A DNA stretch of 64,000 nt from DSWT01 sp035420085 (GCA_035420085.1 DAOLUH010000017.1:38313-102312); one strand, 5' to 3'; counted from the first letter of the stretch, positions 48,193 to 57,612 are shown. Numbers and translations are program-made. The notes: generated by a model from the sequence alone, not told the origin.

Positions 48193-50150
48193 TCATTCGA
48201 TATTTGTGCTCTCCATGTGCCGCCGTTGCCACCAGTGGGCGCCCGCGGCCAGGATGGCGAGCACGGCTAACCCGACCACCGCCCACGGCGACTCGCCCGC
48301 TAGCATCACACTTGTATCGGTCATGCGCAGCGCGGTGGGGCCGGGGCGCTCTTCCGCAATGGTGTATTCACCGTGTACGTCTGTCGCTGTGCTGCTGGTG
48401 ATGCGATTGTGCGTCGCGTCGAGGATAGCATCTGTGTCTTGGGTCCACTCCTGGCAGGGCCGCGCGCGATACCACAATTTGAGGTTCGCTTCAGTCAGGC
48501 CGGCGATCTGGGTGTTGTTGTATGTGAAGGTCAGCGTCGCTTCGGCGCTGCTCCCACGCTCGCTATCCACGCGCCATAACAGACCGTTGGTGGCAATCTC
48601 GGTGTTGCAGGTATTGCGATAGTAGCGCGTCACGTAGACTGAACCCTTGCCGCCGGACCTGTAATCTACCGTCACACCGCTGTCGCCGACGGTCACCGGC
48701 GCAAGTTTCCCTGCGGACAACAAGGCACGATAACGTGCACCGCCCCTGTTACTGTTCGCCACGCCGTAGTCGCTGAAGATTAAGCAGGCGCGCCCGGTGT
48801 CGCTGTTATAGCCTGGCATCCCAATGAGTAGGTCAACGTAACCGTCGCCGTTCACGTCCCCCGCGCCTGTCACGCTAAGGCCGGCCCTGCTACTGGTCTC
48901 TTCGCCTGTGTAAATGACACTGGCCGCAGATAAGGCTATGCTGCCTGGATTGGCACTGCCCAGCACCAGATAGGCGCGCCCGGTATAGCTACTGTAGCCG
49001 GGCGCTCCAACAAGCAGGTCGGCATAGCCATCGCCGTTCACGTCGCCCGCCCCTTTCATGCTATAGCTAGCGCTGTTACCATATGCCTCACCGGTGTAGA
49101 TGGCGTCGGCGGCCGACAAGGTAATGTTGCCCGGACTGGCGCTGCCTAGTATCAGGTAGGCGCGCCCGGTACTGCCGTTGTAGCTGGGCGCCCCGACAAG
49201 CAGGTCCGCGTAACATCACCATTCACATCTCCCGCGCCGGCCACACTGTTGCCAGTGAAGTTACCGGTTCCCTCGCCGGTGTAGATGGCGTCGGCGGCTG
49301 ACAAGGTAATGTCGCCCGGACTGGCGCTGCCCAGCACCAGATAGGCGCATCCGGTATTGCTACTGTAGCCGGGCGTCCCAACAAGCAGGTCGGCATAGCC
49401 GTCGCCGTTCACATCCCCTGCGCCGGCTACGCTATCACCGGCACTGTCACCACTCGCCTCGCCAGTGTAGATGGCGTCGGCGTCAGCCAGGTTGATGCTG
49501 CCTGGACTGGCGTTGCCCAGCACCAGGTAGGCGCGTCCGGTTGCACTACCGTATGCCCCGATGAGCAGGTCAGCGTAGCCATCACCGTTCACATCCCCTG
49601 CGCCTGCCACGCTATCACCGGCATAGTTACTGCTCGCCTCGCCAGTGTAGACGGCGTCGGCGGCCGACAAGGGAATGTTGCTTGGATTAGCGCTGCCCAG
49701 CACCAGATAGGCGCGCCCGGTATTGCTACCGTAACCGGAGGCCCCGATGAGCATATCGGCGTAGCCGTCGCCGTTTACGTCTCCCGCGCCCGCCACGCTA
49801 TCACCGGTGTAACTATTGTCTGCCTCACCGGTGTAGATCGCGTCGGCACCGGCCACTCCCTGGTCCAGTTGCCAGCCATCTGGCCCGCCCAGGAACAGAT
49901 AGGCGCGCCCAGTGCTGTTGCTGTAGTTGTATGCACCGATGAGCAGGTCGGCGTAGCCGTCGCCGTTCACGTCTCCCGCGCCCGCCACCCTAACGCCGGC
50001 GTAGTCTCCGAGATTCTCTCCGGTAAAGGCAGCATTGCTGGTAGCGAGCGAACCGCCGGTGAGGCCGGGCGGCGCGCCCTCCCCTTGGACTCGTGCGGGT
50101 TGGGAAAACGCCAACACTAATAAAAGCAGGAACAAGGTGAAGCGTTTCAT
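48193..50150 (-). pseudogene. FG-GAP (integrin-like) surface protein, split by a one-base frameshift
   Basis: Starts at the ATG at 50150 (GGAGG 6 bases upstream) with signal peptide MKRFTLFLLLLVLAFSQPA. Seven FG-GAP repeats follow, each with AGAGDVNGDGYADLLIGA (Ca-binding DxNxDG), TGRAYLVLG and ADAIYTGEA. In the fifth, near 49214, the expected GATGGTTACGCG reads GATGTTACGCG; one missing G shifts the frame to a stop at 49152. The other frame carries the remaining repeats, a beta domain and a C-terminal membrane anchor (AVVGLAVLAILAAG), ending at 48193. It is a likely cell-surface adhesion protein, now broken, phase-variable or a sequencing error. Confidence 0.82.
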
Positions 50151-50287
50151 AGTAGCCTCCTGTATACTGGGCGTCAAGATGCCAGCCCATTTTGGCGCGA
50201 GGATGGATTTGCGATGTCCCAGTAGCTGGTCTGGAATAAAGTGAGAGACAAGGCTTTCTCGTGGCGTGACTTTACATCGCTACAATG

Positions 50288-50316
50288 ATTATATACTTGC
50301 ATACGTTGAGAGTCAA
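50288..50316 (-). promoter_or_regulatory. Strong predicted promoter of the FG-GAP/cyclase operon
   Basis: Minus strand: TTGACT (50316-50311), 17-base spacer, perfect TATAAT (50293-50288), giving a leader of about 130 bases. The rest of the 50178-50495 gap holds only a diverged TCATTC-type repeat and a lone TTGACA (50427) without a good -10. Confidence 0.75.
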
Positions 50317-50495
50317 TTTATCAAAGGTGCGGGAAGCGTTTGAAAGTTGGGACAGAGAGCCTTCGGCACTGCGCTCTTCAGAATGACGCGCCCGGAAGTT
50401 ATACTTTTATAGACCTTTTGGCGCGTTTGACATTGGCGAAAAGCGGCACATCCTTATGGGTGTATAGCCTACTCGTGTGAGCAAAGGAGTAATCG

Positions 50496-51188
50496 ATGAA
50501 AACGATCGGTCTGATCGGCGGGATGAGTTGGGAGTCATCGCTCGAATATTACCGCATCATCAACGAAACGGTCAAAGCAAAATTGGGCGGGCTGCACTCC
50601 GCCGAGTGTGTGATGTATTCTGTCGACTTTGCCCCGATAGAGATGCTGCAACGTGAAGGACGCTGGCAAGAATCCGCTCGGCCTCTGGTCGCGGCGGCGC
50701 AAAGCGTCGAGAGGGCCGGCGCGGATTTCGTCGTGCTGTGCACCAATACGATGCACAAGCTCGCGGATGAGATTCAGGCGAACATCACCATCCCCTTTCT
50801 GCATATTGCAGACGCGACGGCACAGAAGGTCAAAGTGGCGGGGCTTACCAGGATCGGGCTATTGGGAACACGTTTTACGATGGAAGAGGACTTCTACACA
50901 AGCCGTCTCAGTCAGAAATATGGCCTCACCGTCCTCATTCCCGCTGATGACGAACGCGAGATCGTCCATCGCGTCATCTATGACGAGTTGGTGCTTGGCG
51001 AGATCAAACCGGAATCGCGGGTGCACTATCTGCGGATTATGGAGCGATTGGCGCAGTCTGGTGCGGAAGGCATTATCCTGGGTTGCACGGAGATAGGCTT
51101 GCTGGTCCACGATGGGGATACCTGTGTGCCGCTGTTCGATACGACGAGAATTCACGCCGTCGCGGCAGTGGAGTACGCGCTCGCGTGA
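50496..51188 (+). CDS. Aspartate/glutamate racemase family protein
   Basis: 230 residues with the PLP-independent racemase pair of cysteines: LCTNTMHK and ILGCTEIGLL, plus the N-terminal IGLIGGMSWESSLEYYRIIN typical of YgeA/RacX-type aspartate racemases. AAAGGAG precedes the ATG. It probably interconverts an amino acid's L and D forms. It forms a two-gene unit with the hypothetical gene 10 bases downstream. Confidence 0.92.
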   Translation: MKTIGLIGGMSWESSLEYYRIINETVKAKLGGLHSAECVMYSVDFAPIEMLQREGRWQESARPLVAAAQSVERAGADFVVLCTNTMHKLADEIQANITIPFLHIADATAQKVKVAGLTRIGLLGTRFTMEEDFYTSRLSQKYGLTVLIPADDEREIVHRVIYDELVLGEIKPESRVHYLRIMERLAQSGAEGIILGCTEIGLLVHDGDTCVPLFDTTRIHAVAAVEYALA

Positions 51189-51198
51189 GGAGAAACCT

Positions 51199-51705
51199 AT
51201 GCCATTTGCGAAAAAATTCCGCGCGATGATGGATTTTCCACTTCCCGGCGACACTGTCGGCGATTTTGTCGTCGAAAGCGTTGACGTCCACGACGAATGG
51301 GGCGCGCCGGAGGGCTACGTATACGGCGTGCAGATGGTGCTGCGCGGGCCGGGGGGAAAGCAGGCTGTACAGCGCGCGCTCAAGTCCCTGCTCTCCAAGC
51401 ATCCGACGACCTTTTCGGGCTACGGCAATCCCTACCAACTATGGTTCAGAAAGCCGGAGATCGAAGGCCTCGGCGATCAACGCTACGCAGTGAGTGTGAA
51501 GGGTGCCGGAGCGCGCATCTACCTTGAGCCGGAGTTGGCGCGCTTCCTGGATTATCTGGCTGACCACCATCTGGATGCGCCATCCGATCCGGCAGAGCGT
51601 GAGGCGCTGATCGAGAACTACCTGGAGCAATATCGCGCCGAAATCGCTCTGCTGGTCGCGCGCTATCACAGGAAACTGGCGAAATCGGAAGATGGTAGTC
51701 AGTAG
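51199..51705 (+). CDS. Conserved-looking hypothetical protein
   Basis: 168 residues from the ATG at 51199, chosen for GAGGAG 7 bases upstream. It appears soluble, with a mixed alpha/beta pattern (DFVVESVDVHDEWG, YGVQMVLRGPGGKQAVQRALK, RYAVSVKGAGARIYLEPELARFLDYL) and a helical C-terminus. No family is recognised. It follows the racemase by 10 bases, so it is probably cotranscribed. Confidence 0.7.
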   Translation: MPFAKKFRAMMDFPLPGDTVGDFVVESVDVHDEWGAPEGYVYGVQMVLRGPGGKQAVQRALKSLLSKHPTTFSGYGNPYQLWFRKPEIEGLGDQRYAVSVKGAGARIYLEPELARFLDYLADHHLDAPSDPAEREALIENYLEQYRAEIALLVARYHRKLAKSEDGSQ

Positions 51706-51824
51706 GCGGTAAGCAGGAGAAGACCTCTGCCAAGCACCAGGTGCGCAGAGAAGACTTTTTGATATGTCTCTGCGGCCTCAGCGTGCCTTGCGGTGAGATA
51801 TAAGAAATCGCCAAAAATTCCCTC

Positions 51825-51853
51825 TTGACAAAAATACGGCTCTATCGTATAAT
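51825..51853 (+). promoter_or_regulatory. Consensus sigma70 promoter of the lacI-type gene
   Basis: Perfect TTGACA (51825-51830), 17-base spacer, perfect TATAAT (51848-51853). It is the clearest promoter in the window and is followed directly by the operator. Confidence 0.92.
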
Positions 51854-51858
51854 CATAA

Positions 51859-51872
51859 TGCAACCGGTTGCA
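51859..51872 (+). promoter_or_regulatory. LacI-family operator 1 (autoregulatory)
   Basis: Perfect palindrome TGCAACCGGTTGCA with a central CG step, typical of LacI/CcpA-type operators. It spans the expected transcription start, so bound regulator would block its own promoter. Confidence 0.88.
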
Positions 51873-51902
51873 AAGGTTCTTTACGCGAGGAAATAAGCAG
51901 GA

Positions 51903-52913
51903 ATGAAGACCGTTCAAACTATCGCCGATATTGCGCGACTGGCAGGCGTATCCAAGTCAACGGTGTCGCGCGCATTGAATGACAGTCCGTTGATCAGCGC
52001 CGAAACGAAGGCGCGGATCCGCGCTGTGGCGAAAGAGCACAATTACCAGATCAACGTCGCGGCCAGCCGTCTTAGCCGCCAGCAGAGCCGCACGATCGCC
52101 TTTGCGGTACACGCGCACCAGTACAACGCTTGCTTTTCGGTGAACGACATTTTTCTTTTGGAGATTCTGGGCGCCATCACCAATACTTTGTCAAACCTGC
52201 ACTACGATTTACTGGTGGCCAACATCAATCCGCACGATCCAGCCTGGCCGCACCAATATCTGGACACCGGGCGGGTGGATGGCTTCATCCTGCTGACCTC
52301 CACACGCAAAGAGTTCCACATTGACACATTGGTGAAGATGCAAGCGCCGTTTATCGTGTGGGGGACGCCCTTGCCCCCGCACAGCTATTGCTCGGTGAAC
52401 GGCGATAATTTTGGCGGCGGCCGGCTGGCGACCACCCATCTCTTGCAAAATGGGCGACGTCGCATCGCTTTTCTCGGGGGGCCGGCGGAGGAAGCGGAAG
52501 CGCAGCGCCGTTATGAGGGCTACGTCGCCGCGCTGCGCGAAAGCGGGCAGGACGTGGATGCAACCCTCGTCCGGCATGGCGACTGGTCAACTGACTCCGG
52601 GGCCGAGCAGATGCAGCGCCTGTTGTTGGCCCGACCCGACCTGGATGCCGTGTTTGCGAACAGCGATTTGATGGCGGTCGGGGCGATCAACGCATTGCAC
52701 GAGCAGGGACGGCGCGTGCCCGAGGACGTCGCCGTGGTGGGTTACGATGACCTTTCGATTGCTATGTTCAATAACCCGCCACTTACCACGATCAGCCAGA
52801 ACCTACCCCTGGTAGGAAAGTTGCTGGCCCAGAACTTGATTCAGTACATCGAAACAGGCGTTGTGACCAACGTGACCATCCCGGCAAAATTGGTCGTCCG
52901 GGAATCTGCCTGA
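51903..52913 (+). CDS. LacI-family transcriptional repressor
   Basis: 336 residues. N-terminal helix-turn-helix (TIADIARLAGVSKSTVSRAL) and hinge (NVAASRLSRQQS), then a periplasmic-binding-protein-like sugar domain (HGDWSTDSG, AVFANSDLMAVGAI, VPEDVAVVGYDDL). Two identical operators frame it, at 51859 and 52985. It should repress itself and the downstream small gene, MFS transporter and GH3 genes until its sugar is bound, probably a beta-glucoside. Confidence 0.95.
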   Translation: MKTVQTIADIARLAGVSKSTVSRALNDSPLISAETKARIRAVAKEHNYQINVAASRLSRQQSRTIAFAVHAHQYNACFSVNDIFLLEILGAITNTLSNLHYDLLVANINPHDPAWPHQYLDTGRVDGFILLTSTRKEFHIDTLVKMQAPFIVWGTPLPPHSYCSVNGDNFGGGRLATTHLLQNGRRRIAFLGGPAEEAEAQRRYEGYVAALRESGQDVDATLVRHGDWSTDSGAEQMQRLLLARPDLDAVFANSDLMAVGAINALHEQGRRVPEDVAVVGYDDLSIAMFNNPPLTTISQNLPLVGKLLAQNLIQYIETGVVTNVTIPAKLVVRESA

Positions 52914-52923
52914 TTTCAGCCCT

Positions 52924-52975
52924 GCGCAGGTTTCCGAACCTGCGCCAGGCTTGTCGCCACTTATGGCGTTTTTTT
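52924..52975 (+). terminator. Double hairpin terminator of the lacI-type gene
   Basis: GCGCAGGTT-TCCG-AACCTGCGC is followed by CGCCA-CTTA-TGGCG and T7 (52969-52975). Confidence 0.88.
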
Positions 52976-52984
52976 AGCAGAAAA

Positions 52985-52998
52985 TGCAACCGGTTGCA
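52985..52998 (+). promoter_or_regulatory. LacI-family operator 2
   Basis: The same perfect palindrome TGCAACCGGTTGCA, 10 bases past the terminator and 35 bases before the next gene. No obvious -10 box is nearby, so the promoter it controls is unclear. Confidence 0.88.
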
Positions 52999-53032
52999 TT
53001 GACCATCATCAAAAGGAAAGAGAGGTAAGGAA

Positions 53033-53431
53033 ATGTCAACGACACACACGATCATTGGCCTGCGGGGTAACGTCATCAGTGCGCCGGAGAAGGCGCGCGC
53101 GACGGAGTGCGCGAGGGTTTCACTGCCGGACACGGCGCAGTGCAAATTCCTGGGTTTGCAGTATATTGCAGTAGAGCAGATTGTTGAGACGTCTGCTGCA
53201 AAGCGCGCTACGCGCTTCAAGCTCCGGGATGTCTTCTTGAGCCTGTGGGCTGTGCTATTCCCTGATCAAGGGCGCGAGACCTATCGCCAGCTCGAAGGCG
53301 ACGATATGACGCCTGTTGTGGCCTACAAATCCGGCGACCGCTATTATCTGGCGGACGGAGAGCGCAGTCTGGCGACTGCCCGCTATCTGGGTCGGGTATA
53401 CATCCTGGCTGAGGTATGGGCATTACCCTGA
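53033..53431 (+). CDS. Small protein with ParB/Srx-like C-terminal motif, first gene of the sugar operon
   Basis: 132 residues; GGTAAGGAA precedes the ATG. The C-terminal half reads VVAYKSGDRYYLADGERSLATARYLGRVYILAEVW, resembling the DGxHRxxAxxxxGxxxIPV pattern of ParB/sulfiredoxin-like domains, with ERS in place of the usual HR. The N-terminal half is unrecognised. Its place directly after operator 2 ties it to sugar control. A role in chromosome partition is unlikely from context. Confidence 0.65.
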   Translation: MSTTHTIIGLRGNVISAPEKARATECARVSLPDTAQCKFLGLQYIAVEQIVETSAAKRATRFKLRDVFLSLWAVLFPDQGRETYRQLEGDDMTPVVAYKSGDRYYLADGERSLATARYLGRVYILAEVWALP

Positions 53432-53446
53432 CTGTGACTAAAATCA

Positions 53447-53507
53447 GGACACGGATCGCACGGATTTTATGCAGTTTTTATCCGTGTCGTCCGTGTTCAT
53501 CCGTATC
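53447..53507. repeat. Inverted array of ACACGGAT/ATCCGTGT words
   Basis: The left arm 53447-53465 (CACGGAT, CACGGAT) faces the right arm 53480-53507 (ATCCGTG, GTCCGTG, ATCCGTA), between the small gene and the transporter. Confidence 0.8.
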
Positions 53508-53523
53508 CCATAAAGGTTAAAAC

Positions 53524-54792
53524 GTGACAAACATCTTAAAACACCCTCTCTTTCGAACACTGCGCGAGCTGAAGGGCAACCCGCGCGTCACCGTGCTCAC
53601 CGAGCTGATGTTCGGCATTCCCTTCAGTCTGTTCTCCCCGTTTATGTCGGTGTATATGCTGGCGCTGGGGGTGACGGATCAGGAGATCGGGACCATTGCC
53701 AGCCTGGGCCTGGCGTTCCAGATTTTCAGCGCGTTACTCAGCGGCGCGATTGTGGACAAGTTTGGCCGCCGCTGGAGCCTGTTCCTCACCGATCTGGTCT
53801 CCTGGAGCGTGCCCTGCGTGATCTGGGCCGTGGCTCAAGACATGCGCTACTTCGTCGCTGCCGCGGTGCTGAACGGCCTGTACCGCATCTCGCACACGGC
53901 CTGGACCTGCCTGATCGTCGAAGACGCCGAGGAGCGGCACCTGGTTCATATTTGGACCTGGATTACGATCTTCGGGGTTTGTTCGTCGTTCTTCACGCCG
54001 TTGGGCGGGTGGTTTGTGGCGCGCTTTGGCCTCATACCGGCAATGCGCGGCCTGACGGCCTTTGGCTTCCTGGCGATAACGGCCAAGGCGGTGGTGTTGT
54101 TTATCTACTCGCACGAGACGGGGCGCGGCCGGCAGCGCATTGAGGAAACTCGCCATCGCTCGCTGTGGAGCCTGCTAGGCGAGTATGGCGGCGTTCTCGG
54201 CCAGCTCTTTCGCTCCCGGTCTATTCTGACGGCTCTCTCCTTGATGGTGATTACAAGTATCTGTTTCATCGTCCACAGCAGCTTCTGGGGCGTGTTGATC
54301 ACCACCAAGCTTGGTTTCGCCGAGTCGAGCATTTCACTCTACGTGATGCTGCGCTCGCTGGTGACAACCGTGTGTTTCTTTGTCCTCGGCCCGCGGCTCA
54401 CCAACTTACTGCACTTCCGGCTGCCGCTGTGGGTGGGGTTCGCCGCCTACTTCGCCGGGCAGGCGCTGCTGGTCTTCATGCCGCCGCAGGCTGTGCTTCT
54501 GTTGGTGCTCAGCGTGGTGCTCGAGGGAGTGGCTGCGGCCTTGATTAACCCGATGACCGAATCCCTTTTGGCCGTGGCGATGGAAACGCATGAGCGGGCG
54601 CGCATCAGCGCGATGGTGTATGTGATCCTGCTCGTGCTCACCTCGCCATTCGGCTGGATCGCCGGGCAGCTCTCCGCGCTGAATCGCTCGCTGCCCTTCG
54701 CGCTGAATATGGGCCTGGTGGTGATTGGCGCCGGGCTGGTGTGGCTGGTCAGCCGCGGGCGGGCATCCACAGCTCTCAGCCGCGAGGCATAA
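53524..54792 (+). CDS. MFS transporter, probable sugar importer
   Basis: 422 residues, GTG start with AAGG upstream. Twelve hydrophobic segments; the MFS loop 2-3 motif reads GAIVDKFGRRWSLF, and loop 8-9 GPRLTNL. It lies between the LacI operator and the GH3 gene, so it probably imports the oligoglucoside cleaved by that enzyme. Confidence 0.9.
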   Translation: MTNILKHPLFRTLRELKGNPRVTVLTELMFGIPFSLFSPFMSVYMLALGVTDQEIGTIASLGLAFQIFSALLSGAIVDKFGRRWSLFLTDLVSWSVPCVIWAVAQDMRYFVAAAVLNGLYRISHTAWTCLIVEDAEERHLVHIWTWITIFGVCSSFFTPLGGWFVARFGLIPAMRGLTAFGFLAITAKAVVLFIYSHETGRGRQRIEETRHRSLWSLLGEYGGVLGQLFRSRSILTALSLMVITSICFIVHSSFWGVLITTKLGFAESSISLYVMLRSLVTTVCFFVLGPRLTNLLHFRLPLWVGFAAYFAGQALLVFMPPQAVLLLVLSVVLEGVAAALINPMTESLLAVAMETHERARISAMVYVILLVLTSPFGWIAGQLSALNRSLPFALNMGLVVIGAGLVWLVSRGRASTALSREA

Positions 54793-54822
54793 CTCTACTA
54801 CAAAACCAAAATTCTAGCAGCA

Positions 54823-54862
54823 TAACTTTCAACCTGCAACCTGTAACCTGCAACCTGTAACT
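54823..54862. repeat. Direct heptamer array, CAACCTG/TAACCTG
   Basis: Alternating CAACCTG and TAACCTG units, period 7, ending 10 bases before the ribosome binding site of the GH3 gene. No inverted arm is seen. Confidence 0.85.
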
Positions 54863-54879
54863 ATTTTCAAGGAGGTCGT

Positions 54880-57108
54880 ATGAACATCAAGACAAACACA
54901 GGTGAATTATCGGAAGCCGAGGTTTCGGCGCGCGTCGAGGCCATCTTGAACGGACTGAGCCTCGCGGAGAAGATTGGGCAGCTTACTCAGATCGGGGGAC
55001 TGGCGTTTTTACCGGGGCCGAAGCCAGAGGAGATCATCCGGCAGGGCGGGGCCGGGTCGGTGCTGTGGGTCAACGACACGAAAACGTTCAATGCGTTGCA
55101 GAGGATTGCCGTTGAAGAAAGCCCGTCCAAAATTCCGCTGCTCTTCGCCCTTGACGTGATCCACGGCTACCGCACCATCTTCCCCGTGCCGCTGGCGATG
55201 GCGGCCTCGTGGGATCCGGCGGTGGTCGAGCGGGCGCAGGCCGTGGCGGCCAAAGAGGCCCGCGCCGCCGGTCTGCACTGGACGTTTGGCCCGATGGTGG
55301 ATATCGCCCGCGATGCCCGCTGGGGACGCATCGTCGAAGGCGCCGGCGAGGACCCGTGCCTGGGCGCGGCGATGGCGGCGGCGCACGTGCGCGGGTTCCA
55401 GGGGCCGTATCTCGGCGCGCCTGATCACGTGGTAGCCTGCGCCAAGCACTTCGCCGGCTACGGCGCGGCGGATGGCGGGCGCGATTACGATCCCGTCTAC
55501 CTGCCGGAAACCTTGCTGCGCAACGTCTACTTCCCGCCCTTCGAGGCGGCGGTGAAGGCCGGGGTGGGCACGTTCATGAGCGCCTATATGGACCTCAACG
55601 ACGTTCCCGCCAGCGGGAACCGCTTTCTGCTGACCGACGTGCTGCGGACCGAGTGGGGCTTCACGGGCTTCGTCGTCAGTGATGCGTTTGCCGTCGCCAG
55701 CCTCGTCACGCAGGGCTTCGCCCGCGATGGGCGCGATGCGGCTCTGCGCGCGTTGAGCGCGGGCCTCAATATGGACATGGCGAGCAACACTTACTTGCAG
55801 CACCTCGCCGGTCTCGTCGAAGCTGGCGCACTGACGCTGGAGGAGATTGACGCCGCCGTGCGCCCCATTCTGGCGATCAAAGTGCGGCTGGGCCTCTTCG
55901 AGCAGCCCTACGCCGACGAAGCGAAGCTGACGGAGGTCGTCGCCTTGCCGGAACATCGGGCGGAAGCGCGTCGCGCCGCGCGACGCTCGATGGTGCTGCT
56001 GCGCAACGAGGGCGGACTGCTGCCGCTCCCCAAGAGCCTGACGAACGTGGCCGTCATCGGCCCGCTGGCCGATTCGCAGGAGGCTACGGAGGGATCGTGG
56101 ATGGTCTTCGGCCACACGCCCAACGCCGTCACCGTCCTGGCGGGCATTCGCGCCAAACTGCCGGACGCGCGCGTGACCTACGCCCCCGGCCCCGAGATCC
56201 GGCGTGACATCGCCTCGTGGTTCGAGAACAACATGGACCCCGCCGCCAAGAAAGCGCCGCAGACGCCGGAGGAAGCGGAGGCCGCCTTCCAGACCGCCAT
56301 CACTGTAGCGTGCGGCGCCGATTTGGTCGTGATGGTCCTCGGCGAGACCGCCGACATGGCCGGCGAGGCTGCTTCGCGTGCGTCGCTCGATCTGCCGGGT
56401 CGCCAGGAGGAGCTGCTCAAGGCCGTCGTGGCACTCGGCAAGCCGGTGGTGCTCGTTCTGCTGAACGGTCGCCCGTTGAGCATCAACTGGGCGGCGGAGA
56501 ACGTCCCGGCGATCCTCGAAGCGTGGGAGCCGGGCAGCGAGGGCGGCCACGCCGTCGCCGATATCCTGTTTGGCGATGTGAACCCCGGCGGCAAGCTGCC
56601 CGTCACCTTCCCGCGCAAGGGCAGCCACGCGCCGCTCTACTACGCGCGCAACCTCACCCACTCGCCTGAGGGCAGCCAGATGTACAATCCGCGCTACTGG
56701 GACGGCCTGCCGACGCCGCTCTATCCCTTCGGTTTTGGCCTCAGCTACACCACCTTTGCCATCGCCAGCCTGCAACTCTCCGCGCCGCAGGTGAAGGTGG
56801 GCGACGCCGTCGCCGTAACCGCCGACGTGACGAACACCGGCCCGGTCGCCGGGGACGAGGTCGTGCAGCTCTACATCCACCAGAAAGCGGGCAGCGACTC
56901 GCGCCCAATGCGCGAACTGAAAGGCTTTGCGCGCGTCACACTTGAGCCAGGCGAGACGCAGACCGTCGCCTTCACCCTCGGCCCGGCGGAACTCGGCCAC
57001 TGGAGTACGAACGCCAACGCCTGGGTGCAGGATGCCGCCGCCTTCGACGTATGGGTCGGCGCCGATTCGCTAGCAACACTCCACGCGGATCTTGTGGTAG
57101 TCCGGTAA
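54880..57108 (+). CDS. GH3 beta-glucosidase (BglX-like)
   Basis: 742 residues, no signal peptide. (Beta/alpha)8 domain with GPMVDIARDARWGRIVEGAGEDP, CAKHFAGYGA and nucleophile D268 (GFVVSDAF). The second domain has VVMVLGETADMAGEA, then the family NPGGKLPVTFPR and YPFGFGLSYTTF, and an FN3-like domain ends the protein. AAGGAGG precedes the ATG. Family enzymes release glucose or xylose from beta-linked oligosaccharides; cytoplasmic action after MFS import fits. Confidence 0.95.
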   Translation: MNIKTNTGELSEAEVSARVEAILNGLSLAEKIGQLTQIGGLAFLPGPKPEEIIRQGGAGSVLWVNDTKTFNALQRIAVEESPSKIPLLFALDVIHGYRTIFPVPLAMAASWDPAVVERAQAVAAKEARAAGLHWTFGPMVDIARDARWGRIVEGAGEDPCLGAAMAAAHVRGFQGPYLGAPDHVVACAKHFAGYGAADGGRDYDPVYLPETLLRNVYFPPFEAAVKAGVGTFMSAYMDLNDVPASGNRFLLTDVLRTEWGFTGFVVSDAFAVASLVTQGFARDGRDAALRALSAGLNMDMASNTYLQHLAGLVEAGALTLEEIDAAVRPILAIKVRLGLFEQPYADEAKLTEVVALPEHRAEARRAARRSMVLLRNEGGLLPLPKSLTNVAVIGPLADSQEATEGSWMVFGHTPNAVTVLAGIRAKLPDARVTYAPGPEIRRDIASWFENNMDPAAKKAPQTPEEAEAAFQTAITVACGADLVVMVLGETADMAGEAASRASLDLPGRQEELLKAVVALGKPVVLVLLNGRPLSINWAAENVPAILEAWEPGSEGGHAVADILFGDVNPGGKLPVTFPRKGSHAPLYYARNLTHSPEGSQMYNPRYWDGLPTPLYPFGFGLSYTTFAIASLQLSAPQVKVGDAVAVTADVTNTGPVAGDEVVQLYIHQKAGSDSRPMRELKGFARVTLEPGETQTVAFTLGPAELGHWSTNANAWVQDAAAFDVWVGADSLATLHADLVVVR

Positions 57109-57135
57109 AAACGCTTTGTTGAGGGAGTCTCTACA

Positions 57136-57612
57136 ATGATTCGACGTTACACCGAGGCTGATCGTGAGCCAATCCAGGCCATCACGGCAATCTGCTTTGC
57201 CGGTGTCTCCATTGACTACGCTATCGAGCTGCGCCACGGCGTCATCGCCGGGAAGGATTGGCGCTGGCGCAAGGCGCAGCAGATCGCGGACGACATCGCC
57301 GCCAACGCCGAGGGCATCTTTGTCGCCATAGAGGATGGCAAGGTTGTTGGCTACGTCACCTCGCGGGTAGATTGCGACACAAAGATTGGCTGGATTCCGA
57401 ATCTCGCGGTGCTGCCAGCGTACCAACAGCGCGGGCTAGGCCAGGCCCTCATCGAAACGGCGCTGACTTACCTGGCGGAAGCCGGGATGCTTTATGCCCG
57501 CATCGAAACCCTGGCGCACAATGCCGTCGGCCAGCATTTCTACCCCAGTATGGGCTTTGTGGAAGTGGCGCGGCAGATTCACTATATCAAGCCGCTGGGG
57601 AGTGGGGAGTGA
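57136..57612 (+). CDS. GNAT-family acetyltransferase
   Basis: 158 residues with VLPAYQQRGLGQALIETAL and the C-terminal HFYPSMGFVEVAR. GAGGGAG lies upstream of the ATG. The last codons run into the GGGAGTG array at 57597. The substrate is unknown; it may belong to the sugar operon. Confidence 0.88.
   Translation: MIRRYTEADREPIQAITAICFAGVSIDYAIELRHGVIAGKDWRWRKAQQIADDIAANAEGIFVAIEDGKVVGYVTSRVDCDTKIGWIPNLAVLPAYQQRGLGQALIETALTYLAEAGMLYARIETLAHNAVGQHFYPSMGFVEVARQIHYIKPLGSGE

Noticed and set aside
48900..50080. Regular repeats considered as a CRISPR array
   Set aside because: The period is about 190 bp and the repeats encode FG-GAP units with variable third positions.
53033..53431. Chromosome-partition ParB
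   Set aside because: Too short, no HTH domain, no ParA, and located in a sugar operon.
55009..57000. 663-codon minus-strand frame
   Set aside because: Shadow of the GH3 gene, which has all family motifs.
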